A stretch of 64,000 bases of DNA, from assembly GCA_948474755.1 (NCBI GenBank), contig CAOLHI010000357.1:434001-498000 (forward strand). Direction: 5' to 3'. Positions 33,092 to 44,940 of this stretch are shown piece after piece. Origin of the DNA: Ctenosaura bakeri. Its lineage: Eukaryota > Chordata > Lepidosauria > Squamata > Iguanidae. The notes below the pieces were generated by a model. It ran no database searches, had not been told where the DNA came from, and was given only the letters and a program-made list of their open reading frames with translations. Positions within the stretch are counted from its first letter, which is position 1; every line of letters begins with the position of its first letter. Made by a program: the position numbers and the translations under genes.

Positions 33092-33288
33092 GTGCCTGTT
33101 CAGCAAAATTTGCATAAACTTTGCTAAACTGAGGCACACCTATATAGTCTAGGTAGTAGGTATAGCATACTATACCTATACAGTGTGGCAGGTACATATG
33201 TGTGCGTATATGTACGTGGGTATGTGTGCCATTTTAATCACTGTTTAAAAAAAGTCATCTATAGAGTATAGGTGGTATCTGTGTGTGT

Positions 33289-33516
33289 ATTTGTTGTTGT
33301 GTGCCTTCAAGATGTTTCTGACTCATGGCAACCCTAAAATAAACCTATCACAGGATTTTCTTAGCACGAATGGTTCAGAGGGATTTTGCTGTTGCCTTCC
33401 TTGAGGCTAAGAGAGTGTAATTTACCCAAGGTCCCCCAGTGGGTTTCTATGGGTGAACAGTGATTTGAACCTGGGTCTCCAGAGTCGTAACGCGGTATTC
33501 AAACCACTGCCCCATG
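33289..33516 (-). repeat. tRNA-derived SINE with RTE-type tail
   Basis: TTGTTGTTGTGTGCCTTCAAG, ACTCATGGCAACCCTAAAAT, CCTATCACAGGATTTTCTTA, GGTCCCCCAGTGGGTTTCTA and GGGTCTCCAGAGTCGTAACG run through to the head. This is the most complete copy in reverse orientation. Confidence 0.9.
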
Positions 33517-34425
33517 CAGGCTTGTTTCCTATCCCTCAATGTGTAATTTTAAAAATCAGCTGTTTCCTGGTCCCTTACAAACAACTCTAAAAGATTCAGT
33601 TTCTGATTCTGCCCAAATAACTAGTGTGACAATATTAAGCCATTATTTCAAATATGAGAGCCTGGGCACAAACTCAATAAATGCCAATCATTACTAAGCC
33701 CCAGTTCAAAGGCCCATTAACAGTGGAACTAGTTAGTCATGACGAACAGAAATCTCATTGATTTCAACATAACTGAGTCTTAAGTCATCAAGAGTAAACT
33801 GTATTCATGTCTATATTCCATTCAATTAGTTTTATTTCCAAGTAAAACTGTATGTGATTATAGCCTTAGGTCACACAATCGTTTAGGAGCAAGTTGCTTT
33901 GAAGTCAATGGGACCTACTTCTCAGTTCATAGAATCAAGGTTTTGTCAGATTGTGTGCATCATATATTAGCCAGTATGGCAGCAATTCAAAAAAAGTCCT
34001 TCTTAACCACTAAATTAACCAGTGAATACTGTTTTATTACCACACACATTCACTTGAGGGTGCTTGTAAGACACTAATTTCACACATGACTGGGCATAAA
34101 TACAAACCTGATTTCCAATTCACCCTTACATAATCTGTGCCAATTTTTTAAAAAGTTTTAGTCTTCAGTAACAGAGAAAAAAATCAGTTTGCAGAAATGC
34201 AGCTTGAAGTGCATCAATTCAACCAATTGTGTACTTAATTGGTTTTTTAAAAATAGATAGCGATCAGAACCTGCAAAAAAGATGGAATTTGAAAGTAGCT
34301 TAAAGAAATCTTAAAGATAATTGGCTAAAAATTTAAAGTGTAGCTACACAGTATATATACCACCTCTCTGTACTACACGGTACATTACAAGTTGGATGTC
34401 CAACCCTAGAGTAATGAAACCAGAC
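33517..34425. other. Unannotated stretch
   Basis: No gene or repeat family recognised; AT-rich. Confidence 0.4.
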
Positions 34426-35200
34426 ACATGACATTGGGATAAATGAGGGCCACTTTTATTAGACTTGATAACTATTTACATTGTATTGGCCTGGAGGTGA
34501 AGCAGCAAGAGGGAACCACTGGATGCAGATCCAGCTAAAGCCAGGTGACATTCCATTGGCCACCCCTTCAGCCTTCCCTTGGGTGCGCCACTTGAGCCCC
34601 TAGAGCCATCCAGTTATTTGGGTTGCTCCCTGGCAGTCTGAAAGGGAAAGGTAAACCCAGGAGGAACTCCCACCCAAGTCCCAGGGCCCAAGTCCCATTT
34701 CTAGGTTAGTCTCAAGGACAGCCTCCTTCCCCATCCCCTGGGTCACAGGACATTAAAGAAGCAGATTCAGAATCTTACCCTATATCCTAAGAGGGTGCCC
34801 AAGGCATCCACCAAAAGCTTATAACTTCCCTGGCTACCTGCCAGATGACTGCCTATTTAATAACCCACCATATACCAGTTTCCCAAGTCCATTCAATGCA
34901 GTGTGGGGTAGGTTAAAAAAAAAAAAAAAGCAAACCAGGAGGGAAAAATTCCTACCTGGCCCCAAAGTGACCCAATCTCACTCACTGTGCCAAGGGCAGG
35001 CAGGTGGGTCATACTGCATGATTTAAACAGAGACCACATGCAGAGTGAGCAAGGCTTAAATAGGCTGGCACTCCACCCCCTCATGTAGTGCATCCCGGCA
35101 CTCTCTGTGCTAGCCGCAGATCCAACTGGCCTCTTCTGTGAAGGGCATCAAAATCTTCCCCTCCCACACAGTGATGGGGCCACCCATGTCCAGGGAAATC
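34426..35200. other. Unclassified GC-richer block, possible old retroelement
   Basis: The block is distinctly richer in G+C than its flanks, with a pure A run at about 34916-34930. Sequences such as CACTTTTATTAGACTTGATA at the left edge resemble a reversed polyadenylation region. No reverse transcriptase or LTR ends found. It could be LINE 3' untranslated sequence or an LTR remnant. Confidence 0.3.
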
Positions 35201-35344
35201 TGTTTCAAAAAGCCAGCATGTCTTTGAATCTTGTAAAGTCTGGCCATTGCTATTCCCTCAAAATAATTTTTGATGCTTTAATGATGGCTACTTTATAAAT
35301 GACTTGAAAAACAGCAAAATTAATTGTTAATAATATATTATAAT

Positions 35345-36345
35345 TGATATTTTGATTAGCAAAATGGCTAAATGTGGAATAAATGGAAACATCATCAGAT
35401 GGCTCCATAACTGGTTGGAAAACCATGTTCAAAGAGTTGCTTTCATAGTCGTGCTTCAAACTGGAGAAAGGTTCTGTCCTGTCATACTTTTCAACATTTT
35501 TATCAATTTCGTAGATGATAGGATAAAGGGAATCTTTACCCAGTTTGTGGATGATACAAAACTGGGAGGGGTAGCTAACACATTGGAAGACAGGAAACAA
35601 ATTCAAACTAGGACCTTGACAAACTAGGAAACTGGGCTGAAACTAACAGAATAAAACTCAACAGAGTCAAATGTAAAATTCTACATTCAGGCCTCAAAGC
35701 CTAAATACACAGATACAGGATGTGGAATGCTTGGCTTTGTAATCATTATTATTGTGTGTCTTCAAGTCATTTCAAACTTACAGCAACTCTAAGGCCAACT
35801 TATCACAGGGTTTTCTTGGCAAAATTTGTCAGAGGGAGTTTGCCTTTGCCTTTGCCTTCCTCTGAAGTTAAGAGAGTATGATTTGTCCAAGGTCACCTAA
35901 TGGGTTTCCATGCCAAACAGGCATTCTAATCCCGGTCTACATAATCATACTTCTACAGTCAAACCACTACACTACACTAGCTCTGGCTTAGCAGTAGTAC
36001 ATGTAAAAACGACCTTGGGAATATTGTTCATCATGAGTTGAACATGACCAGCAATGTGATGCTGCAGCAAAGAAGATGAATGCTATTTTAGCCTGCATTT
36101 TAGAAGCATTTTCACAGTGAGGGAAATAATAGTCCCACTATTTTATGTTGGTTAGCTCTCATCTGAAGTACTGGATTCCATTCTGGGTGCCTCATTTCAA
36201 TAAGGTCATAGAAAAGTTGGAGCAGGTTCAAAGAAGGGCAGCAAGGATAATAGGAGGTATGGAGAACAAAACATATCAAGAAAGATTAAGAGAGTTGGGT
36301 ATATTCAGGCTGGTGAAGAGAAGAGTTTTGAATTTGAATTTGAAT
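35345..36345 (+). repeat. CR1 LINE, reverse transcriptase, interrupted by a SINE
   Basis: The + strand gives VILFNIFINF and FVDDTKLGGVANTLED (near 35490-35590), the CR1 active-site region with DD retained. To the right of the SINE, SSHLKYWIPFWVPHFNKVIE and KLEQVQRRAARIIGGM (near 36160-36270) match the CR1 C-terminal part. In-frame stops show it is dead. The two halves join across TGGCTT-flanked SINE DNA. Confidence 0.85.
35738..35983 (-). repeat. tRNA-derived SINE nested in CR1
   Basis: TTATTGTGTGTCTTCAAGTC, TTTCTTGGCAAAATTTGTC, ATTTGTCCAAGGTCACCTA and CACTACACTACACTAGC. It is bounded by TGGCTT at 35732-35737 and again at 35984-35989, a 6-bp target duplication within the CR1 copy. Confidence 0.9.
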
Positions 36346-36489
36346 TCTGCTCCTCCTATCCTGCCATTGCTGTTCCATGCCTAACAACTCTTTCTACATT
36401 CCTGATATATTAGAAAAAGCAAATGAAAGGCATTTTGCAAACCATGATTTTTTTTAAAAGGCAGTGTGCCATTTCTCATTTTAAACTTA

Positions 36490-36726
36490 GAGCTCTTTCA
36501 CCTTGCACAGTTAGAGCACTATGATTCCTATTTAATTGTCACAACCACATTCCATGGGATCCTAGAGTTTGTCATTCAGTGAGTCACTGAAGATGCTCTC
36601 ACCCACACTCATTCTCACATAGGTGAGAATCCTAAGGCCTCTGCCAATCCCCAGATTTCACAGGATTTTGCTATGGTAGTTAATGTGGGATCATAGCACT
36701 ACAGTTGTGTAGCATGAAGAAAAACC
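36490..36726. mobile_element. Degenerate palindromic MITE, family P, copy F
   Basis: GAGCTCTTTCACCTTGCACA at left and TGTAGCATGAAGAAAAACC at right are drifted ends. The arms AGCACTATGATTCC and GGATCATAGCACTA are still inverted. The flanks TTA (36487-36489) and TTA (36727-36729) match exactly. The oldest-looking member in the window. Confidence 0.7.
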
Positions 36727-36881
36727 TTACTTAAATCATAACCAGAATAAAATGAAGTTTGTGTGTCCTGACTTGTAGCTACATTTGCTTTCCTGAGAAT
36801 ATGTATGCCATGTTGTTATAGAAAAGAATGATATTTTTAAGACAGCAATAATAAAAATAACTACTAGTAATGCCATCCCTG

Positions 36882-37069
36882 GAGAGCCAGTGTGATGTAG
36901 TGGTTTTCACATTGAACTACAATCCTGGAGACAAGGTTTCAATTCCCACTCCATCATGGAACCCCACTGGGTGACCTTGAGCACGTCACACACTCTCAGC
37001 TCCCAGAAAACCCCATGGTAGGTTTGCCTTAGGATTGCCATTAAATTGGAAACATGATGGCACACAACA
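36882..37069 (+). repeat. tRNA-derived SINE with RTE-type tail
   Basis: GAGCCAGTGTGATGTAGTGG, then a B-box-like GGTTTCAATTCCC, CACTGGGTGACCTTGAGCAC, GATTGCCATTAAATTGGAAA and GATGGCACACAAC. Plus orientation; full length but diverged. Confidence 0.85.
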
Positions 37070-37581
37070 TCATGCCCTGCTGGCCTCTCTGACTATAAAA
37101 TGTTTCTTAAAATAAGGGTGCTTGTGAGACTTTTTGTTCTATGGGTGGAATCTAAAGAGCTTCTAGTGTGCAGGAGTTTGAATTCTGGCCTCAAGATCAT
37201 GCTCTAGCTGCAGCACTGCCTCCAGCAATATTGCAGGAGGGGCTTGAAGTGGAGTAAAATCGTAGGGAAAGGAAGTGTTCCAATTGTTAAAGCAATCTGG
37301 CCACCTCTCCTTGTCTTCCTGTAGTGCAGTAAAACCAGAGCAACCAACAAAATGGAGAAAGAGTCTGTGTTCCTAAGGTAACCAAGGCCAATGATCCATT
37401 CTTCCTGCACTCTGCCAAAACATGGTGGTTTCATTACAATGGAAAAAAAGAGTAAGCATCACTCCACTTGCCATTGCAACAAAGTTACGCTCCCTCATAA
37501 CAATGTGTGTTCACCACACTGATTACCATAACAAACTATAACTGGCTAAATAGGGCAGTAATATCATTGTATACCCTATAT
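37070..37581. other. Unannotated stretch
   Basis: No gene or repeat recognised. Confidence 0.4.
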
Positions 37582-37713
37582 TGGAGCAGGAATCCTGCAG
37601 CTCTCCAGATGTTGGAATATAATTCCCAGCACTCCTAACCATTGGCTATTCTGCCTAGTGCTGTTGGGACATGCAGTTCAACATCTGGATTGCTGCATGA
37701 TTCCTACCCCTGC
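37582..37713. mobile_element. Palindromic hAT-like MITE (family H)
   Basis: GGAGCAGGAATCCTGCAGC at left mirrors GCATGATTCCTACCCCTGCC at right. CCAGATGTTGGAATATAATT mirrors CATGCAGTTCAACATCTGG. The ends are of CAGGGGTAGGAATCATG type. No clear 8-bp duplication. Confidence 0.65.
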
Positions 37714-39311
37714 CTTAAATAATTCATGCATAGCTGAGATCATTTGGGGAAAAAGATAGCCCAGGTTAAGCATAAAAACATCCATTTTTATATACAGAAC
37801 TGAGACAACAGTAGGAAAGGAAACAAAACCTTTGAATCCTTTGGAAAGAAACAACAGTGAAAAAAGGTAGTTTAGGAATGCTGGGAGCAGTATTTCACAC
37901 CCTGGAAAACCTCTTGTCATTTTAATCATCAAAGGACGACAATCATAGCTCTACAAGCAAAAGATAGGAGTCATGGAAAAGCCCATTCCATCACATTTGT
38001 CTGAATTAAGATGACAAATGCTTTCTTCTTATTGCACCAATAAGTGACATTAAGTCTCTGAAAACCATATGTATGATAGGGCTAAAAAAGACATTTCTTC
38101 CCATTGGGATGCTACTTTTCCCAAGGATTACATTTTGATTTAAGAATGAATTAAAGGACAAAGATATAGATGGTTTCCATTTAATAGAAAGCACCAGAAA
38201 ATGGGCGCCTAAGGAGAGGTGGAAGCCACCAGTATGTCTGTCTGAGGGAAAGAGCAGAATTAGTCACACAAAAGGAAAGGGTAGATTCATCAATTTATCT
38301 CCACACTGACAACACCAATCTCAGGTTTTTTTACTCTAGTCTCAGTTTTTACTACCAATTTCCAGGAAATGTCAGTGTGGCATTTTAATAGGAAAAACCC
38401 CTCGAGATTTATTGGCCCAAAGCTCTGCATTTTTGCAAGGGTTATATTGCCAGGTTGATAATTTATTTGTAGAATTCAGACCTTCAGCACAAGAAAGTGT
38501 AGGTTAAGCCTCCAAGAATCTGAGTAAATAATCATGTGTTATTGTTAAACATGGACTTTTCCCATGGGGCTACTAGTTGAAAAAGTAACAACACAACCTT
38601 AAATCTACTTCCAAAGGAAGGTTTCACCATGAAATCTGCGTAAAAGAAACGGCAGCAGCAGCTGTAGCTTTTCCTCACCTCTATACTACAAGTTGAACCT
38701 ATTAAAAATCCCTCTTCTAAACAGTTACTATTTATTACCGTACTTTATCTGACCTTTCTGTCCCCAAAGTGGGATCACCCAGCTTTTAAAGGCAGCATTA
38801 TAACACTATAGGGGTCCCTTTCTTCTTTGCATAATTCCCCCTCCATCCCACCAGCAGCCCCTTTTGGGAGCTATACTATAGGATCGTGTTCAATCTGTTC
38901 ATTTGAGCACGAGAGGAAGGATTCCACCCATCCTACACACATGGCTTCTAGCCCCCACATTTTCTGATAAACAGAAGACCAAAATGTGGCTTGATGAATG
39001 GCAACCACGGGGACTAGTTTTAACAAGAGAACAAAATAAGAAAGCAAGCAAGAGGAACAGAGAAATATGGCATTTAAGGTAAGTATCCAAACTCAACAAA
39101 AATGCAAGGCAGTATATTCCAATAAATCAGTTGTAATTCACAGATGAATAAAGAAATAGAATTCATCTGACCTGCTGGGAGCTCTGCAGTCTTGGGCTGG
39201 GAGGCAGAGGTCAAATCCCTGTCACTCCCTGGCTCTGTGGAAGAAAATGGCTGCTGTTCTGCCCTCTTTGAATGGTTCTTTCTAGTCCTCATCTCTGTAG
39301 TGCCCTCCTCA
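37714..39311. other. Unannotated stretch
   Basis: No gene, RNA or repeat recognised. Confidence 0.4.
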
Positions 39312-39473
39312 GGCCATTTCCGCACTAGAGTGTTATAGCGCTATGATTCCACTTTCAACATCCTATGGAATCCTGGGGTTTGCAGTTTCGGAAGGGGCCG
39401 CCTGAACCTCAGGATTCTATAGGATGTTGAATGTGGAATCATAGCGCTATAAGTGTCTAGTGCAGAAATGGCC
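39312..39473. mobile_element. Palindromic MITE, family P, copy G
   Basis: GGCCATTTCCGCACTAGAGT at left, AGTGTCTAGTGCAGAAATGGCC-type end at right, with arms around CAACATCCTATGGAATCC. The right arm lacks about 10 bp near the loop. The flanks TCA (39309-39311) and TCA (39474-39476) match exactly. Confidence 0.95.
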
Positions 39474-39703
39474 TCAGTCTCTTTCCTGTCACAGACCTTC
39501 AGCTCCCTTGTACAAAATATCATCACAAAAACTCTCCTCGGGGATCTTCCATTCTCCACTGCAAGTCCTCAGAGCCCTCCAAGAGTAAGTGAGCTACACA
39601 AACACTCTTCAACCTCTGGGAATCCCACAGGACGTCACCATTTACACAGGGTTAAGTTTACAGATGCTTATCCACCCTAGTCAGAGGTGCCTTTTCCTTA
39701 GTA

Positions 39704-40437
39704 AAGTGGTTCCCAAACTGTGGCTTGGAACTGCCAAGAGAGTGCAATAGTTACTCAAGGAGGGGAGGGAGGTGCAAGAAATTTTCTGAACATTAATTTA
39801 TCACAGTCGGCCCTTGCTAACTCATGTGGGGAGGGATGGGATGGGAAAGTGGGAGGAGAGAGGGAAACTTATGAAAAGGGAAGGGGGTAGAGGAGAGGAG
39901 GCTCTTTGCCACTGATTGCTCCACAGCCTGCTCCAGATTTCCAGTGCCAGCTCTGCAGTCATGAGGGGGCTATCCTTGTTTCCTTCTCCCCACTCCCTGC
40001 CACTTCACAAGCACACATGCTGGAGAAAAAGAAGCAGCCCTAAGCATGCCTAAGGGTAGCTGTATTCACCATCCTCTCACACTCCTCCTTTCCCTCCCAT
40101 CACTACCACTTGCAAAGCTTCTCTGCTTCCACAATGCAATGTAGACCATGCAGTCCCAGCCACACTCCGGGTCACAATATCTATGTGCCACCTCCCTGCA
40201 TGGAGGAAGCAGGGGACAGACTGAGAAAGGCAATACAAGGGAAAGACAGCAGAGATACCTTTCTGGGCAGTCCTTCATGACCCCCCATTTCCAAGGAGCA
40301 GAGTTACTGACTTCTATGTGCATATGTGTTGTTAGGTATAAATATATAAAAAAATTATTCATATACTACGTCAAGGGGAAGTTAAGTCCACACGCTAATG
40401 TAAAGAGAGTCACAGGGTAGAATTTTGAGAACCACTG
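39704..40437. mobile_element. 734-bp non-autonomous hAT transposon
   Basis: Left end AAGTGGTTCCCAAACTGTG and right end GAATTTTGAGAACCACTG are inverted repeats of the hAT CAGTGGTTCTCAAACTG type. The 8-bp target duplication CCTTAGTA is exact (39696-39703 and 40438-40445). The interior has no transposase; open frames of 90-98 codons inside are chance. Confidence 0.92.
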
Positions 40438-40445
40438 CCTTAGTA

Positions 40446-42909
40446 TAACAAAAGATTATTGTGTATTCTGTCTACTAGAGCAATTTTAAAAATGTATACT
40501 CCTCGTCTTCTGTATATGTCCTCAGCTAGAGATAACACCAAATTCCATTCTGTCCAAGCTGCAATGCCAAATGCTTCCTGGGAGGGCCCTTGGAAAACAG
40601 AACTAAGACACACAAAGACACTGTTGCAGAAAATTTTACCATGCTCTGAGAATAACCAAAGTCTTCCAGTGTTACAGGGTGCAGAGAGGATTATGTTTTC
40701 ACAGGCCCCCTCACTGTGTTGGATGCCAAGGCTAGGGTCATCTCCCTTGTCATATAATACCCTCATAAAATTCTGCTCCCATGCTGGTGGCTTCTGTAAT
40801 ATGACACAGTAGCCTAACACTGGTGTGTGTGTGATTCCTCACCAATGATGTTGCCTCAGTAAGATTACAACTAATAATTACAACTAATTACAAATGCTGC
40901 TTTGTACATGAAAGAACTGAGGGTCAACACCTACTATCTTCAAGAAGCACTGGGAAAATCACTAAGGACCCTGGAAAGCTACTGCTGCTGGTTGATGCAG
41001 ATGATAATAACTTAAGCATATGATTATGGCTATTCAGTTTTATGGCTAGTCAGTCTAAGTTACTTCTCTTTCTTCCTAGATCACACTGGGCCTTTTTTAC
41101 AGACACACAGACTGACTGTAAAATCCATGCTAGCTCCCAATGCTCTAGAGTTTTGGTACAGCATAAATGTGCAATCTACTCCTGAGTTTTAAGAGGGGAG
41201 AGATGAAAAACATGAAGCATTTACACTTATCTCCTACCATTGAACAGGAATAGTCTTTTTCAACTCAGTTTTTAAAATCATTTAATATTAATTTTGTTCT
41301 TACTTAAATAAAAAGGTTGCTTCTAAACTCTGCTGCAAGCTTTTAGTCAGTGAAGATGGGAGAGTAGTGGCATTTCACCATTACAACATTGATGCCACAA
41401 ATGTTTCTCTCTTTTCACACTTTCCAGTTAAGTAACATATTCATCTTATAGTGATGAACACAGCAAATAATGTAGTTTACCTAAAATTTATTAAATATAT
41501 ATCCACCATCTGGGAAGTAATTGTTTTAAACAGAGGAAGAACCTAATCAGATTTCACACTGGTGCCTAAACAAAGAATAGGGTGGTTTTGTGCTTTCGAG
41601 TCACCAGTACTAAGCTACAAATTTGTACCCACAAACTGTCTGCCTGAGTACTTTGTACTACTGTCTATTTTAGTTGAGAAAGACTTCCAATTAGCTATTC
41701 AGTCTTTAAAAACTATTATCTATATCATCTTTCAGTTTCAACTGATGAGCAAGCAGCTGCCCTTAAGGATGTTTGACTGAAAACTGGAGACTGTACCTTT
41801 AGTGGTTGTGCAGAAGAGGAAATTTCAGCAGGTGTTGCTTGTCGTGCAACTAGGTAAGAAACAAAAGCTCTCCTACTGAAATTCCTTTTTCCCATACTAA
41901 TTAAAGGTTCAGGAGCCCTCTCAAGTTTTACTCTAGCAATCCTTTCCCTCTCAGATATGACCACAATCACTCTGGCTTTGGTAACTTCCATTTAAGATGA
42001 CCGCAACGTGCTTTCCTTGATATATTAAAGATAAAGGAATAAGTTCAGGGAAAAGACAGCAATTCTAATTTTATCAGTCTTTAATCAGGATTTCTACTTC
42101 AGTAACTAGATCCACTAAATTGATTGTTAAGGAAATGAAACACACCTTCCACTATCAGAGTTAATCTACAGACATTGAAATTCTTCCAGGATATAGCCCA
42201 GTAAGCCTTTGGTACAGTGGTTTGGCCACAAATCTGAAGTACAGCGGAAATCTGGCTAATCAGGTCTGGGAGCCTGCTAAACTAGATAAGTGCTCTTCAG
42301 CTGTGGTCTGTGTAGTTGAACAGAATAAAAATGAGGCAAAATTATAAACTGATTGTCCAATTTGTTAATTTGGATTGATGAGAAGATATCGCATTGGAGT
42401 TATTGTTTTCTGCTCAACATTTGTTCTTTCTAAATGGATAGCCTGTGTTTCCCTCTCTCTAATAGTGTTTTTTTGTTTTCTTATTTCAACTTGCCCAATT
42501 ATCTAAAAAGATACACTTTCAGGTAACCTGGAGTGCAAACTTGCAACTCAGAGAAAGTTGTTTATATAACTTTAAAACTTCTTGATGAATTAAGAAGCAA
42601 AGCAAATGTGGCTACAACCACTTGACCCCTGCCTCACCTAACGTTTTCTAAAGCATGTGGGAAAGAGACAGGTAGATTCTCAGTTCAGGGAGGGAATAGA
42701 AGCAGAAGCCATGGCTGCCTTGCAGAATTGGAAGTGAAAGGAATATTCTCAGATTTAAACCTAGTTGTCTGACAACTAGAACAAGGGAGAAAATTAACAA
42801 GATGCTTGGCACTCAGAAATGAAAAAATGCTATGTACTGTACAGATGCAGCAAGCCTGTGTGCGTGTATATAAAATAGCTATAGATAGACAATTTAAGCT
42901 AGTAAAACC
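40446..42909. other. Unannotated stretch
   Basis: Opposing open frames (40459-40812 + and 40820-40440 -) overlap each other and carry no recognisable domain. No repeat family identified. Confidence 0.35.
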
Positions 42910-43025
42910 AGGAGTGGTACTACAGCTGGAACTGCTGAATAGTATACATTATATTGCATTATTTAATTCAGTGTGACTCACATAGGTACTACAGCTGGAA
43001 ATGCTAAATGTTAAACATTATTTCT
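42910..43025. repeat. Imperfect ~75-bp tandem duplication
   Basis: GGTACTACAGCTGGAACTGC and GGTACTACAGCTGGAAATGC occur 71 bp apart, each followed by a similar TAAACATTAT / TACATTATA block. Confidence 0.6.
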
Positions 43026-43463
43026 GTGATGCCATCCACATATTTTCCAGGGAAACATCTGCCTTAGCAATTTTAAGGATGTGGAAACGTTCCTCAGTTA
43101 GCTGAACATGAACATATGCTATTAACAATATTTGCTTGTAAAGATAAATGTGACTTTAAAAAAGTTCTAAGCATTCAATTTACTTGGATATAAAATGTCA
43201 GGTTTTTTTTACGTTTGTTAGCTTCATAATATTAAGAATCATTATTTAACCATTCAAATACTAAGTCTGACTTAAAATTATTAGATTTGCCTAGGTACTT
43301 GTGGATTCCTGTGTCATTTGAACTGACATTCTGTACCCTTAGATACATTGAGCTCAGTGGAACCGACATATGAGTAAACATGTATAGAACTGCACTGATA
43401 AAACTTTTAGTGGGATCACTAGGCCATTGTATCTTCCTCTCACTCACTGTCCGATGGTCTCGA

Positions 43464-43510
43464 TGTGGGAGCCATAGTTCAGTGGGGGAATACATGCTTT
43501 CTGTAGTAAA
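43464..43510 (+). repeat. tRNA-headed SINE fragment
   Basis: GTGGGAGCCATAGTTCAGTG followed by ATACATGCTTTCTG matches the head of the SINE at 6286. Only the head is recognisable. Confidence 0.45.
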
Positions 43511-44839
43511 AGTTCTACATTTATCCTTAGCATATGCAGTTTTCAAAAAAGCAGATTATGGAATAGACTCCTGTTTGAGACACTTAAGAACTAGCTGTAC
43601 AACTAGCATATCTTAAAGAATTTCTTACATTCCTATGTCACAGACCCCTAATATTCCTCATCTGGAAATGGGTTTGTACATTTTAAGTTTCTAGACTTCA
43701 CTTCAGTTCTCGACTTCAGGATATTCTTAAATAATATACTTTAGAACAAATATAAAGACTACTCTGACACTATGAACACCAGAAACTTTTTAAAAAATCT
43801 GAAATGTTAAGATTCAAAATGCACTAAAGCCTGGAGGGTCTATGAAAATTGGTCAGTGAGTTAATATTAAGATATGGTCACTAGATGGTCAGAATAATAA
43901 AGGCCTCTAATAGGTAGGAGTAGGGAATCAGCAGCTTTACTTGTGTCTAAATTCCAGGCTACAAATGCCAAAACTTCCTCTTTTACATACCAAACAAAGA
44001 TGCAGCCTTTGAGTCGCCTTTTGTATCTGATTGTGCTACTTGAAGGAACCTTTAAAATGCAGCAAAGATGGCAAATAGAGGTGGAGGAATTTATCTTAAG
44101 GACAAGGCTGACATCAGGAATTTGGGGTATGGGGCTAATCCTTCCTTCCCACCTACCCACAACCTAATGCCAGGGGGAGAAATCAAGTCAACTTACCCAT
44201 CCTCTATTTTCTCCAGATTCAGTCTCTAATTATCTTTGCCCATGTAGATGCAAACATTCACTTTTCCAGAAAAGCCAACAACCCAAAACATCCTTATAAA
44301 ATTCTTTGAAGGGAGGCTGGGGGTAGTTGGGGAAAATCTTCTGTGCGGGCAATCCAACAGCACTGCCAAGACTGTACTCTGAAAGCAAGCACACTCAGCT
44401 TTCAGTTGAGTAATACACAACACTAATAGTTAACATAAATCATTAGGGCAACTTTACTACACAAAAGACTAAACCATTTTATCAGGATTGTTCTTTCATA
44501 TATTCCTCACTTTGCAAGGTTGCCATGCAACTGATTGGTAGATGTAAAAAACAGTAAGTAAGTGCTGATGCTAGTGCTCCCTCTAGTGTAAATATTCATT
44601 ATTATTTATTAATTTGATAAAAGTCACAGGCCATAGTGCCTCAACACTCAATGAGTAGAAAGAAAATATTGTGGTAGGAGAAGTATTTATTACATAACTA
44701 CAGCTCATTATTGGATTTGCCTACTGTGTTTTATATGGTTTCTTTTTGCTTGTTTGTATAGTTAACATCTGAGACCTTGTCTCTTTCTCTCGCAGTACAA
44801 AGAAACATCAGTATCAGGCAAGGCTAGAGCATATGTATT
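43511..44839. other. Unannotated stretch
   Basis: No gene, RNA or repeat recognised. Confidence 0.4.
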
Positions 44840-44940
44840 TTCTGGACCACCCAATGTTGCTGGCATCAACTCTCATCAGCCCTAGCCATTATATCTGCTG
44901 AAACTTGAAGCTGCAGTTGAAGAACTACATAGCTATCAAC
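44840..44940. mobile_element. Decayed family H hairpin MITE
   Basis: CAATGTTGCTGGCATCAACT and GAAACTTGAAGCTGCAGTTG resemble the two arms of family H. The ends are not recognisable. Confidence 0.35.

Larger units (their letters stand above)
32263..33150. repeat. Microsatellite-rich tandem repeat, three units
   Basis: A unit around CTGTTCAGCAAAA...TTCATAA...GTCCCAGTAAAATTTATCTT recurs at 32272-32345, 32873-32946 and, partly, 33093-33125. The units are separated by (CA)n at 32408-32427, (TG)n at 32950-32988 and (GATA)n at 33052-33091. The second unit is split from its left side by the 417-bp element at 32455. Confidence 0.75.

Noticed and set aside
39704..40437. Possible transposase inside the hAT element
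   Set aside because: The interior frames (90-98 codons) show no dimerisation or RNase H-like blocks; the element is non-autonomous.
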